64,000 nucleotides of DNA from Chryseobacterium viscerum (GTDB lineage: Bacteria; Bacteroidota; Bacteroidia; Flavobacteriales; Weeksellaceae). The stretch covers positions 113,237 through 177,236 of the forward strand of contig NZ_PPEG02000009.1 of the NCBI RefSeq assembly GCF_002899945.2, read 5' to 3'. How positions within the stretch are numbered: position 1 is the first letter of the stretch; every line of letters begins with the position of its first letter. The notes beneath the pieces are model-generated. The model made no database searches and was not told the origin of the DNA. It worked only from the letters and a program-made list of their open reading frames with translations. The position numbers and the translations under genes are program-made. Of this stretch, positions 51,391 to 62,200 are shown piece after piece.

Positions 51391-52021
51391 TTTATTTGGA
51401 GTAATAAGCTGGGCACAAGACAAAAAAAAGGAAGCAGAGAAGAAGGTTCACGAAAAATATGAACCCAATTTTATGGTTGGCCTTGATGTATTGAACACCG
51501 GAGCCGGATTTTTTTCGGACAGAAAACTGTATCAGGGATTTATTTCTTCAAAAATCAGAGGAAATGTTCATGCCATTGCAGAAGCTGGTTTTGAAAAAAA
51601 TGTATATCAGAAGAATGGATATGATGCTAAAGCAAGCGGTCCCTTTGTTAAGCTAGGAGCGTTTTATATGCTGGCAAAAGATGCAGAAAATGAATTCAAC
51701 GGATTTTATGCCGGAGGAAAAGTTGCTGGATCTTTTTATAATCAGGAATATATGGCAATTCCCGTTCGTGGATTCGGTGGAAGTAGTTCTTCTGAAGCCT
51801 TTCCTTCCTCATCTCAGTCTTCTTTTTGGCTGGAAGGAACCATAGGAGGCAGAGTACAGTTATTCAGCTCCAACTTCTATATTGATGTGAATCTTCAGCC
51901 GAGATATTTGGTATATACTTCTAAGCAGGATGATATCTCTCCAATGATAGTTCCTGGGTTCGGAAAAAGTTCATCAAAATTCAATATGGGATTTGCATGG
52001 AATATTGCATATAAATTCTAA
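51356..52021 (+). CDS. DUF6048 family outer-membrane-type protein
   Basis: The 221-aa protein has a signal peptide (cleavage near SWAQ) followed by a basic spacer and a beta-rich body. Alternating hydrophobic strands such as FMVGLDVLNTGAGFF, ASGPFVKLGAFYML and FNMGFAWNIAYKF end with a terminal Phe, as in small outer-membrane beta-barrels. It fits DUF6048, found beside DUF6452. Function unknown. It is the last gene of the rlmD operon. Confidence 0.82.
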   Translation: MKTRLIFTFLFSLFGVISWAQDKKKEAEKKVHEKYEPNFMVGLDVLNTGAGFFSDRKLYQGFISSKIRGNVHAIAEAGFEKNVYQKNGYDAKASGPFVKLGAFYMLAKDAENEFNGFYAGGKVAGSFYNQEYMAIPVRGFGGSSSSEAFPSSSQSSFWLEGTIGGRVQLFSSNFYIDVNLQPRYLVYTSKQDDISPMIVPGFGKSSSKFNMGFAWNIAYKF

Positions 52022-52045
52022 ATTAAAGATATTTTATATAAGTAT

Positions 52046-52081
52046 AAACCCCGGGGAATTTCCTCGGGGTTACTCTTTTTA
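52046..52081 (+). terminator. terminator after the rlmD operon
   Basis: AACCCCG/CGGGGTT outer stem with an inner GGAAATTTCC-like stem, followed by ACTCTTTTT. Confidence 0.8.
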
Positions 52082-52329
52082 ACTATAGGTATATCCTTAA
52101 GATGTACATATCTTGAAATATGATCTTAATCCTGATTTTTAATTTTTAATCATTGTGTGACATGTGTTATGGTATTTATATGAATATATTCTTTTTGTTG
52201 TAAATGATTATGGATGTGAATAGGTATGTGAAAAGTAAATATTTATATAAATTGTGGCTTGATATTTATATTTTTCTTAATTTGTGGATTATTTTTTTTA
52301 AATATATTACAACTTTTGTTAAAAACTAA
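52082..52329. other. AT-rich gap before the M43 protease gene, no gene seen
   Basis: About 250 bases without a coding frame. A loose inverted repeat (TAAGAT...ATCTTA) lies near its start. The only clear signal is the -7 element that follows. Confidence 0.45.
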
Positions 52330-52337
52330 TATATTTG
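52330..52337 (+). promoter_or_regulatory. -7 element of the M43 protease gene
   Basis: TATATTTG, 21 bases before the ATG. A TTTTG lies 11 bases upstream, an atypical spacing. Confidence 0.5.
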
Positions 52338-52358
52338 TAAAGTTTATAAAAATTAAAG

Positions 52359-54377
52359 ATGCAAAAATCTACTACTTCAAAATCACTCTTTTTATTACCT
52401 TTATTATGTGCCGGTTTAATGAGTGCACAAAATACTAGTGGGATTAGACAGAAGACAGAGTCTGTTTCGAAATCTCCACAGGAACTTGCGAAATTTTATG
52501 GTTTCGACAGATGTGGAACAACAGAATATGAAGACTTTTTAAGAAAACATTTTCCTGGAAGGCCTACTACAGAACAATTTGAAGATTGGTTGAGACCATT
52601 AATTCAAAAAGCTAAAAATGAAAAGTCACAGAATGGAGGTATTGTTACCATTCCTGTAGTTGTTCACGTGATTCATGGTGGAGAGGCAGTGGGTACTGCT
52701 CCGAATATTGTTGATGAGCAGGTAATGTCTCAGATTACAGTAATGAATCAGGATTACCGCAAATTGACAGGAACTCCAGGATTTAATACTAATGCTGTAG
52801 GAGCAGACGTTCAAATTCAGTTTGCTTTGGCAAAAGTAGATCCCAATGGAAACCCAACCAATGGAATTGACAGAGTAAATTTATGTCAAAATTCTTTTAA
52901 GAAAGATGCTATTGATGCTTATGTGAAACCTGAAACTATTTGGGATCCTACTCAATATATGAACATGTGGAGTGTGAAATTTGCTTCTCCAAATACGAAC
53001 TTATTAGGGTATGCTCAGTTTCCGGATGGCTCAAACCTTCAAGGGTTAGATCCGCTGGGTGGATATGGTAAAACAGATGGTGTTGTAGCTAATTTTGCGA
53101 CATTTGGAACTAGTGATTTGAATACTAATGGTACTTTCATGTTATCCGCTCCTTATGATAAAGGAAGAACAATGACTCACGAGGTGGGACATTTCTTAGG
53201 ATTAAGACATATTTGGGGAGATGCTGCTTGTGGGGATGATTACTGTGCTGATACTCCTACCGCTCATGATGCAAATGGCGGTTGTCCTTCCATTGCAAGT
53301 TGTAATGATGTTTCAGTGATGGAAATGGTTCAAAACTATATGGATTATACCAATGACACATGTATGAATATCTTTACAATTAATCAAAAAGATAGAATTA
53401 CAGCTGTGATGAATAATTCTCCTAGAAGAGCTTCATTGAAGACTTCAGTTAAAGATATCGCAATTCCTTTGTTCGCAAATGATGCAGAGGTTAAATTAGA
53501 AAGAACCTGTTCTGCAGTTACTTGTTCAGGATCACTGAATGTACCGGTATCTTTATTCAACAGAGGTACAGGAGCGCTTACTTCAGCACAGATCAATTAT
53601 ACAATTAACGGTGTTGCACAAACTCCTTATAACTGGACGGGTAACCTAGGTCAGGATAAATCTCAGTTACTTAGCCTTCCGGTTACTGCTGGTACATTAG
53701 GTGGACCAATGACAATCAGTATTGGTACTGTAAATGGAGGAGCGGATCAAAGAGCTTCCAACAATACTGTTAATGATACTTATGTAGGGGCACCAATGCC
53801 TGTAGCTCAAAATGTAGTATTTAATCTACAGTTAGACTTTTATGGAGCAGAAACAAACTGGACATTAAAGAACAGTGCAGGAACTACTGTATATAGTGGA
53901 AATGGTTATCCTAATTCTCCACAAACAGCTACGTCTCTTCCAGCATTAATTACTCAAAACTGGACATTAAGTACAGATGACTGTTATACTTTCACTATTA
54001 ATGATGTTTATGGTGACGGGATTGGTCTTGATGGAGGATATTATAACATTTCAACTCAATCTGGAACTGTTTTAATGTCAGGTGGTAGTTTTACAACTTC
54101 TCAAAGAAAGGTAATGAAAGCTCAGGTTTTAGGTACAAGTGAAGTTAATAAGAAAGACAATTTCGGAATTTATCCAAACCCTGTAAATGATATTATTAAT
54201 GTTACTAAAGTTTCAGGTAAGGCAACTTTTGAAATCCACAATACAGTAGGTCAACTTGTGAAAAAAGGCACAATTGACAACAATAAAGTGAATGTGGGTG
54301 AGCTGCTAAAAGGAAATTATATTATTACTATAAAAGATAATAATATTTCTGAAAACTTTAAATTCATCAAGAAATAG
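52359..54377 (+). CDS. M43 (cytophagalysin/pappalysin) metalloprotease, T9SS-secreted
   Basis: The 672-aa precursor has a signal peptide (cleavage near MSAQN), a pro-region to about residue 85 and the M43 domain (about 90-365). The zinc motif HEVGHFLGLRH has ligands His274, His278 and His284 and catalytic Glu275. The following WGD and a cysteine-rich loop (CGDDYCAD) are typical, and the Met-turn is in NYMDYTND. A beta-sandwich part (about 380-590) leads to the type A sorting domain (about 600-672, IYPNPVND... to ENFKFIKK). It is secreted through T9SS and degrades protein outside the cell. Confidence 0.94.
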   Translation: MQKSTTSKSLFLLPLLCAGLMSAQNTSGIRQKTESVSKSPQELAKFYGFDRCGTTEYEDFLRKHFPGRPTTEQFEDWLRPLIQKAKNEKSQNGGIVTIPVVVHVIHGGEAVGTAPNIVDEQVMSQITVMNQDYRKLTGTPGFNTNAVGADVQIQFALAKVDPNGNPTNGIDRVNLCQNSFKKDAIDAYVKPETIWDPTQYMNMWSVKFASPNTNLLGYAQFPDGSNLQGLDPLGGYGKTDGVVANFATFGTSDLNTNGTFMLSAPYDKGRTMTHEVGHFLGLRHIWGDAACGDDYCADTPTAHDANGGCPSIASCNDVSVMEMVQNYMDYTNDTCMNIFTINQKDRITAVMNNSPRRASLKTSVKDIAIPLFANDAEVKLERTCSAVTCSGSLNVPVSLFNRGTGALTSAQINYTINGVAQTPYNWTGNLGQDKSQLLSLPVTAGTLGGPMTISIGTVNGGADQRASNNTVNDTYVGAPMPVAQNVVFNLQLDFYGAETNWTLKNSAGTTVYSGNGYPNSPQTATSLPALITQNWTLSTDDCYTFTINDVYGDGIGLDGGYYNISTQSGTVLMSGGSFTTSQRKVMKAQVLGTSEVNKKDNFGIYPNPVNDIINVTKVSGKATFEIHNTVGQLVKKGTIDNNKVNVGELLKGNYIITIKDNNISENFKFIKK

Positions 54378-54398
54378 AAGTAATCTTTGAATATTATT

Positions 54399-54430
54399 AA
54401 ATCCCCGGGCTTTCCCGGGGATTTCTTTAT
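54399..54430 (+). terminator. terminator after the M43 gene
   Basis: AAATCCCCGGG/CCCGGGGATTT stem with a four-base loop, followed by CTTTAT. Confidence 0.88.
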
Positions 54431-54509
54431 TTAAAGCATAAGTGGAGATATTGTTGTTTTTTTTCAAAAAAAAGCTAATTGTACCTATAAATTAATAATA
54501 AAAAATGTT

Positions 54510-54517
54510 TAGATTTG
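54510..54517 (+). promoter_or_regulatory. -7 element of the first giant FN3/GEVED gene
   Basis: TAGATTTG lies 28 bases before the ATG at 54546. Transcription from it would begin at about 54524, past an in-frame ATG at 54519, so 54546 must be the start. Confidence 0.5.
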
Positions 54518-54545
54518 TATGATTAATATTAATAATGAAAACATT

Positions 54546-57500
54546 ATGAAGAAACTCTTTACCTCTTTAATTCTGTTTCTCTGTTTGATCTGTACAGGCC
54601 TTGTATCAAAGGTCTCAGCCCAGGCAGGCCAGATCGGGACAGGAACAGGTACCTCGGTGTATCTCCCCATACGTTCCTATTATGGATATAGTTATTCCCA
54701 GCAGATTTATACAGCTGCGGAAGTTTCGACTGCCATTGGTACGTCGACCTATATCACGGCCGTAAAGTTTTATGTAAACACCTTATCAACTCCTCAGGAT
54801 AGTTATAAGGATTGGGTAGTTTACATGGGTAACACCACCCAAAATAGCTTTTCGAGCAATACAAACTGGATTCCACTGGGTTCTTTAACTCAAGTGTATA
54901 CCGGAGATTTGCCTACCATAACAAATGGAAACTGGGTGACTCTTCAGTTGACCACTCCATTTATTTGGAATGGAACTGATAATCTTGTGATTGCTGTCAA
55001 TGAAAAGACATCAGGTTATTCATCATCTCCAGGTACAGCTTGGGGATCTTATAATGCAGGAGCTAATAGAGGTATTCTCTATTATGAAGATACAACGAAC
55101 CCAAATCCTGCCTCGCCTCCTTCGGCATCGGATAGGTATTCGGATATTCCGAGAGTACAGTTGGTGAGTCATCAGTTGACTGCATGTACCACTGCACCGC
55201 CTACGAATATCACGGTGAACAATATAACTACTGTATCAGCAGTTGTTAACTGGTATACGGCTACAGGTTCTACTTATGTAGTAAGATATAGAAGTTTACC
55301 TGCTGGCGCATGGCAGCAAATTAACGTCACGGCTCCTCTTTCGGGGAGTGCGACAATTCCGGGGCTGACAGAACAGACCCAGTACGAAGTTCAGGTGGCT
55401 ACTGTCTGTGGAGGTACTCAAGGAGCATTCTCTTCCGGCGTAACTTTTACAACTCCGGCACTTAGTTATTGTGCTTCATCAGCTACAAGTACTTTTATTG
55501 ATGGGTTCATCAACCAGGTTTCTGTCAATGCACAGGGTGCTCCTTCTATGGTAAGTAATTCTGATCAAAGTGGCTATACGGATTATAGTACAGACCCTAC
55601 AAGATTAGTTACTTTGGTAAGAGGAGGTACTGCTACTGTTTCAGTTTCAAAAGCATGGCCAGGTTATCAATATAGCTTCTTAACGGGAGTTTGGATTGAC
55701 TTTAACCGTAATGGTATCTATGAAGCGAGTGAAAGAGTGTTAACTTCTCCAAGTAATACAACAACTCCGGTAACAGGCACATTCACTATACCAAACGTTG
55801 CAGGTGGTGTTTATACCGGAAACCTGACAACAAGAATGCGTGTTGTAATGAATGAATACAGCCCGATTGCTGCTTGTGGTACTTATTCTTATGGTGAGAC
55901 CGAAGACTATGCGGTGAAATTTATTGATTTATCAGCATGTACTACGGCTCCGCCTTCTAATATCATTGTAAATAATGTAACCCCTTCAACAGCTAATGTT
56001 ACATGGACGTCAACTACAGGAGCTACTTATATTGTAAGATATAGAGTTTCGCCTTCTGGTGCATGGCAGCAGATTGCAGTCAATACTCCTTTGGTAAGTA
56101 ATCAATTGCTTATAGGATTATTGGAACAGACTACCTATGAGGTTCAGATAGCTACTATTTGTGGAGGTACTACAGGAGCGTTCTCACCAAGTGTGAACTT
56201 TACAACTCCGCCTCTTATTTATTGTACAGCTGCTCCTACAAGTAATACTGCTACAAGTGGATATATTAATAATGTAACAGTTACTCCGACGAATACGCCT
56301 ATTATGCTAAGTAATTCGGGATCGGACGGATATAAAGATTATACAACAGACGCTACAAGAGTCGTTACTTTTGAAAGAGGTTCTGCCAATAATAAAATTT
56401 CTGTGAACAAATACTGGCCAGGTTCTCCTACATCTTATGGAGTTTCAGCTTGGGTAGACTTTAACAGAAACGGGACATTTGAGACAAGTGAGAGAATTCT
56501 TAATACTACCTATAATACAACCACTCCGGTAACAGCTACTTTTGCAGTACCAACAGTTGCGAGTGGTAATGTATATACAGGAACTCTTCCTACCCGTATG
56601 CGTGTCGTAATGAGATATTTCGATAATGCTAACCCTTGTGGAACATTCACTCAGGGAGAGGTGGAAGATTATGCAGTAAGGTTTGTAGATTCTCAACCTT
56701 GTACAACGTCTCCTCCAACAAGTATTACCGTAAATAATGTTGCAGCTACTACAGCAACTGTATCATGGATTTCTACTGTAGGAGCGACGTATACTGTAAG
56801 ATGGAGAGTTGCTCCAAGTGGTGCATGGCAGACCGCTACTGTACCAGCTGGTCAGAACTTCTATGGAATTACAGGTCTTACAGAGCAGACAAACTATGAA
56901 GTTCAGGTTTCAACCACTTGTGGAGGTTCTACAGGATCATACTCATCATCAGTAGCATTTACAACGCCGCCGTTGTCTTACTGCCCGATGATAGGTACTG
57001 GAACAAATGACCATATTTCGAATGTAACTGTTACCTCTTCGAACCTTGGAGTTCCTCCAATGAATAATACTTCAGTACAGACTAATTATATAAGCTATAC
57101 TACTCCTGAGACTCTTATTACTTTAGATGTTAATTCTCAAAATAATAAAATCTCCGTAGCAAAAGGCTGGACTGGTGCAACAGGAAATGATGCTGTAATA
57201 GCATGGATTGACTTTGACAGAAACGGACAGTTTACAGATGCTGAGAGAATCTTAATTTCTCCTGCCAATACAACAACTCCGGTTACTGCCACTTTTGCTG
57301 TTCCTTCAAATGCATATACAGGACCATTGACAACAACGATGAGAGTGGTAATTAAGCGTACCACTGCTCCTACGATGTGTCAGAATGCAATAGATGGAGA
57401 AGTAGAAGATTACCGAGTAAGAATAAGACCTTGCAGCAATGCAATGCCTAATGCTCCTACATTTACTACCACTCATACAACGGCTACTGTTACCATTACA

Positions 57501-58976
57501 GGAGCAGGAGTAAGCTACGTAGTAAGATACAGAGTTCAGGGAACAACAGCATGGACACAAATATATGCTTCTGCTCAATTGGGTAACCTTCCATTAGTCA
57601 TTAATGGATTAACGCCTGCTACCACTTATGAAGTAGAAGTAGCTGCTATTTGTGGAGATATTGTTGGGACAGCTACTCCAATCAAGACATTTACGACAAG
57701 ATGTGATCCAACGCCTCCAAATGTGACCGTGGGTAATATTACTCCAACTACAGCCTTGATTACATGGGCTCCGCTAGCAGCAAGTTCTACTTATACGATG
57801 AGATGGAGAAAAGTAGGAACAACAACATGGAATATTGTAAGCTTACCTGCAGCTCCTGCAAACACGTATGTATTAGGAAGTGTAACACCTTTAGAGCCTT
57901 ACACTACTTATGAAGTTCAGATTGCTAATCAGTGTAACGGAGAAACTACTCTGAATCCATATTCTAACCCTAAAGTATTTACAACCGAAAGAATATGTCA
58001 GATTCCTCCTCCAGGATTAACCATTACACAATTGCTTCCAACATCAGCAGAGGTTAAATGGGATCCATTCCCGGGAGCAACTTATGTTCTTAGATATAGA
58101 AAAGTAGGTATTCCAAGCTGGACAGAAGTACCATCATTAGTTAATAACCTTGTATTGACAGGTCTTACAGAATTAACGAAATATGAAATGCAGGTTGTGA
58201 ATATCTGTAGTGGTACTCCAGGAAATTATACTCCTCCTTACTATTTCACGACTCCTACAGTAATCTACTGTAAGATGAAATCAGAAAGTTCTACAGGAGA
58301 GCATATTTCTAAAGTTACAGTGAAGCCTACAGGTAAGAAAACGATGGAGAATGAATCCGGAGCTTCCACGTATACCGATTATACAGGAGTTCCTAAGACG
58401 TTCATCGAAATGATCCAGGGTTCTACAGACAATGAGATTATCATTGAGAAGAAATGGACGGGAACTACTTATAACGAAGGAATCGCCGTATGGATTGACT
58501 TCAACAGAAACGGAGAGTTTGATATTAACGAAAGAGTGTACACTTCTTCTCCAAATTCAAACAGTCCAGTTTCCGGTAAGTTCAATGTACCTGCAGATGC
58601 TTTTGTAAGCATGACAGACTATAAGTATGTTGTAATGAGAGTAGCGATGTCAAGAGATGGTATTCCTGTAAACTGTGCAGACTTCAAGAATGGAGAAGTA
58701 GAGGATTACACGGTAAGAATCTCTAAGCCTATCGTTTCTAACCCGATAGATCAGACTGGAATCATGATTTATCCAAACCCTGTAAGTTCAGTATTATTTG
58801 TGAAGAATATTAGCAAGAGAGCTAAATATAAGATTTACAATTCTGCAGGACAGGTAATCGGAGATGGTATTTTACTCAACAGCCAGATCAATGTAAGCAG
58901 ATTGATCAACGGTGTTTATGTGATTGATATCGATGATAACGGTAAAACAGTTCAGAAGAAATTTATCAAAGAATAA
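54546..58976 (+). CDS. giant T9SS protein with alternating FN3 and GEVED domains, copy 1
   Basis: The 1476-aa precursor starts with a signal peptide (cleavage near VSAQA). An N-terminal beta domain (about 25-205) resembles those that open Bacteroidetes adhesin-like proteins. Then follow three units of fibronectin type III (starting CTTAPP or CTTSPP at about 55183, 55939 and 56698) plus a GEVED domain (ending GETEDYAV or GEVEDY). Three more FN3 domains follow (about 57432, 57701 and 57990), a fourth GEVED (58265-58722, containing WIDFNRNGEFD) and a C-terminal sorting domain (IYPNPVSS... to QKKFIKE). There are no catalytic motifs, so it is probably a surface adhesin or matrix protein. The 3' 2.66 kb is nearly identical to the next gene. 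Confidence 0.9.
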   Translation: MKKLFTSLILFLCLICTGLVSKVSAQAGQIGTGTGTSVYLPIRSYYGYSYSQQIYTAAEVSTAIGTSTYITAVKFYVNTLSTPQDSYKDWVVYMGNTTQNSFSSNTNWIPLGSLTQVYTGDLPTITNGNWVTLQLTTPFIWNGTDNLVIAVNEKTSGYSSSPGTAWGSYNAGANRGILYYEDTTNPNPASPPSASDRYSDIPRVQLVSHQLTACTTAPPTNITVNNITTVSAVVNWYTATGSTYVVRYRSLPAGAWQQINVTAPLSGSATIPGLTEQTQYEVQVATVCGGTQGAFSSGVTFTTPALSYCASSATSTFIDGFINQVSVNAQGAPSMVSNSDQSGYTDYSTDPTRLVTLVRGGTATVSVSKAWPGYQYSFLTGVWIDFNRNGIYEASERVLTSPSNTTTPVTGTFTIPNVAGGVYTGNLTTRMRVVMNEYSPIAACGTYSYGETEDYAVKFIDLSACTTAPPSNIIVNNVTPSTANVTWTSTTGATYIVRYRVSPSGAWQQIAVNTPLVSNQLLIGLLEQTTYEVQIATICGGTTGAFSPSVNFTTPPLIYCTAAPTSNTATSGYINNVTVTPTNTPIMLSNSGSDGYKDYTTDATRVVTFERGSANNKISVNKYWPGSPTSYGVSAWVDFNRNGTFETSERILNTTYNTTTPVTATFAVPTVASGNVYTGTLPTRMRVVMRYFDNANPCGTFTQGEVEDYAVRFVDSQPCTTSPPTSITVNNVAATTATVSWISTVGATYTVRWRVAPSGAWQTATVPAGQNFYGITGLTEQTNYEVQVSTTCGGSTGSYSSSVAFTTPPLSYCPMIGTGTNDHISNVTVTSSNLGVPPMNNTSVQTNYISYTTPETLITLDVNSQNNKISVAKGWTGATGNDAVIAWIDFDRNGQFTDAERILISPANTTTPVTATFAVPSNAYTGPLTTTMRVVIKRTTAPTMCQNAIDGEVEDYRVRIRPCSNAMPNAPTFTTTHTTATVTITGAGVSYVVRYRVQGTTAWTQIYASAQLGNLPLVINGLTPATTYEVEVAAICGDIVGTATPIKTFTTRCDPTPPNVTVGNITPTTALITWAPLAASSTYTMRWRKVGTTTWNIVSLPAAPANTYVLGSVTPLEPYTTYEVQIANQCNGETTLNPYSNPKVFTTERICQIPPPGLTITQLLPTSAEVKWDPFPGATYVLRYRKVGIPSWTEVPSLVNNLVLTGLTELTKYEMQVVNICSGTPGNYTPPYYFTTPTVIYCKMKSESSTGEHISKVTVKPTGKKTMENESGASTYTDYTGVPKTFIEMIQGSTDNEIIIEKKWTGTTYNEGIAVWIDFNRNGEFDINERVYTSSPNSNSPVSGKFNVPADAFVSMTDYKYVVMRVAMSRDGIPVNCADFKNGEVEDYTVRISKPIVSNPIDQTGIMIYPNPVSSVLFVKNISKRAKYKIYNSAGQVIGDGILLNSQINVSRLINGVYVIDIDDNGKTVQKKFIKE
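56140..58795 (+). repeat. long direct repeat, copy A (inside the first giant gene)
   Basis: This block matches 61345-64000 at a constant offset of 5205 bases, with only small in-frame indels that cancel out. Some 60-base stretches are identical (for example 57421-57480). Identity is lower in the first 700 bases, where a GEVED domain has diverged. Confidence 0.9.
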
Positions 58977-58995
58977 ATAAACTAAATTTCAAATA

Positions 58996-59028
58996 GAATG
59001 AGCCTTCAGAAATGGAGGCTCATTTTTT
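58996..59028 (+). terminator. terminator after the first giant gene
   Basis: AATGAGCCT/AGGCTCATT stem followed by T6. Confidence 0.9.
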
Positions 59029-59141
59029 GTAATAATAAATGATATTTTTTACGAATTATTATTCAATTATAGCCCGTAAGTGTGGATCTTTAAATTGAAT
59101 AACTCTTTTATTAATATGTGCTAATGATTTGAGTTATCTAA

Positions 59142-59172
59142 TTGTTTATTGATAAAAATATAATTAATTTTG
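59142..59172 (+). promoter_or_regulatory. promoter of the second giant FN3/GEVED gene
   Basis: TTG (59142-59144), a 20-base spacer and TAATTTTG (59165-59172), 32 bases before the ATG. It shows that the second gene has its own promoter. Confidence 0.55.
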
Positions 59173-59204
59173 TAAGATTAACATATATTTCTAACCAAAA
59201 CATT

Positions 59205-62200
59205 ATGAAGAAACTCTTTACCTCTTTACTTCTGTTTCTCGGGTTGGTTTTTGGGATGTCATTGCATGCCCAGATAGTCACCATTGGAACAGGAACTAGT
59301 ACACAGCGGTATCCTTTGACTCCCTATTATGGGTATCAGAGGTCTGCATCGCTTTATACTGCTGCAGAAATAAACACTCCGGGTGGAGGAAGCATTTTAT
59401 CCGTTGGATGGGAGGCTACCGCAACGATGAATATTACCTTCCCGGTCAAAGTGTATTTAAAATCTGTACCAGCTGCTACTACAGCCATCACGGCTCAAAG
59501 CTGGAACACGATAACTACTGGAGCTACTCTAGTATACAGTGCGAACGTAACCAGCCTAGCGGTTGGTTGGAATACCCTTCAACTACAGCTTCCATACAAT
59601 TATAATGGAACGGATAATCTTTTGGTTTTAGTTGAAACCAATTATGGAGGATCCGGAGGAGGCTCAGGAACGGCTGGAGCAGGCTTTAAATATAGTACTG
59701 CCACGGCAAGTCATATGTATTTCGAAGCGGATACTACAGCACCTACAGGAAATGGTACATTATCGGCCAGCAGACCAAATGTTCAATTAACTTTTGGTAC
59801 CCCGCCTACATGTTTACCTATGCCTCCCGGAGGATCTTTATCTACGGGAACAATAACGGCTACCAGCGCAGTACTGAATTGGACAGCTTATTCATCTGCG
59901 CCTGCAGGGGGATATGATATTTATTACAGTACGACGAACACTGCTCCGACGGCAGCGACACTTCCGTCACAAAACGTTCCTTCCGGAACTACGGCAACTC
60001 TTTCACCATTAGTGCCTAACACAACGTATTATGCATGGGTAAGAGCAAAATGTAGTGCTACAGATCAGAGTGCATGGTCAGGACCAATAACCCTTACCAC
60101 ACCTCCTACATGTCCACCTATGCCTGCAACAGGGTCATTATCCCTTGGTACGGTAACCGCTACAAGTGCAGTACTAAACTGGACAGCTTTTGGATACGTG
60201 CCAGCTGGTGGGTATGATATTTATTACAGCACAAGCAACACGGCTCCAACAGGAGCAACGGTGCCTTCACTAAATGTTCCTTCCGGAACCACTGCAACTC
60301 TTTCGCCATTAGTGCCTAATACAACGTATTATGCATGGGTAAGAGCAAGATGTAGTGCTACAGATCAAAGTACATGGAAAGGGTCAATAACGATCACTAC
60401 ACCTCCTACATGTCCACCTATGCCTGCAACCGGATCATTATCTATTGGTACGGTAACGCCTACAAGTGCAGTACTAAACTGGACCGCTTTTGGATACGTG
60501 CCGGCAGGAGGGTATGATATTTATTACAGTACAAGCAATACGGCTCCAACCGGGGCAACTGTACCCTCACTAAATGTTCCTTCCGGAACCACTGCAACAC
60601 TTTCACCATTAGTACCTAATACAACATATTATGCATGGGTAAGAGCAAGATGTAGTGCTACGGATCAAAGTACATGGAAAGGCGCTCTTTCTTTCTATAC
60701 AGGATATTGTATACCTACAGGAGGTACTTCAAGTACGTCATATTATCTGAATAATATTACAACAACAGGGGGTATTTCAAACTTGAATTATACTGCAAAC
60801 AGCTATACAGCATATGTCAATAATTCTGCGACTGTTATTTCCGCAATACCTAGTACTTCAGTAAATGTGAACCTTGCAGCTGCAGGAAGCAATACTTATT
60901 ACTATTATATTTGGGTTGACTGGAATAATGATATGAATTTCAACGGCGCTGGAGAAACTATTCTTGCTACTACCAGCTATACTGCAACTGCTACGGGTAC
61001 TATCCCAATAGCAGCAGGACAGGCTCCTGGTAACTATAGAGTAAGAATGGCGACATCAGAGTTGGGAGTTCTTACTGCTTGTGGACCGGCGAATGCTGGT
61101 AACTATGTGGACTTTACATTAAATGTTATTGCTTTACAACCGTGTTCAGCGACTCCTCCAAGTAATATTGCCGTTTCAAATCTTACTGCAAGTACAGCTG
61201 TTGTAAGCTGGGTTCCTGCCATAGGAGCAACGTATACATTGAGATACAAAAAGGTTACCGATGCTACATGGACAACGATTAACATTACAACCCCACTTAC
61301 AAGTAGTCAGCTTCTTACTAACTTAGTAGATCAGACCCAGTATGAAGTTCAGATAGCTACTATTTGTGGAGGTACTACAGGAGCGTTCTCACCAAGTGTG
61401 AACTTTACAACTCCGCCTCTTACTTATTGTACAGCTGCTCCTACAAGTAATACTGGTACAAGTGGTTATATTAATAATGTAACAGTTACTCCGACGAATA
61501 CGCCTATTATGTTTAGTAATTCAGGATCGGACGGATATAAAGATTATACAACAGATGCTACAAGAATAGTGATCTTGGAAAGAGGTTCAGGAAATACAAA
61601 TAAAATTTCTGTGAACAAATACTGGCCAGGTTCTAGCAGCTCTTATGGAATTTCAGCGTGGATCGATTTTAACAGAAACGGAACATTTGAAACAAATGAG
61701 AGAGTTCTGAATACGACAGCCAGTACAACTACTCCTGTAACGGCTACTTTCCCTGTTCCTAATGCTGCAGGTGGAGTTTATACAGGAACTCAACCAACGC
61801 GTATGCGTGTCGTAATGAGTACAAGCAGTACTAACACTCCTTGTGGAACATTCACTCAGGGAGAGGTGGAAGATTATCCGGTAAGATTTGTAGATCCTCA
61901 AACCTGTACAACAGCTCCACCAACGAGTATTACAGTAAATAATATTTCTGCAAATAATGCAACTGTATCATGGATTTCGACAACAGGAGCTACATATACT
62001 GTAAGATGGAGAGTTGCTCCAAGTGGTGCATGGCAGACTGCTACTGTACCAGCTGGTCAGAACTTCTATGGAATTACGGGTCTTACAGAGCAGACAAACT
62101 ATGAAGTTCAGGTTTCAACCACTTGTGGAGGTTCTACAGGATCATACTCATCATCAGTAGCATTTACAACGCCGCCGTTGTCTTACTGTCAGATGACAGG

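Noticed and set aside
54519..54545. Upstream ATG of the first giant gene
   Set aside because: It lies 1 base after the -7 element and thus before the expected transcription start; the second gene also begins at the MKKLFTS position.
59408..59605. Separate 65-aa frame inside the second giant gene
   Set aside because: It is an out-of-frame shadow of the FN3/GEVED coding frame, which is open across it.
59807..60706. CRISPR-like periodic repeats
   Set aside because: The 300-base units are fully coding FN3 modules without unique spacers.
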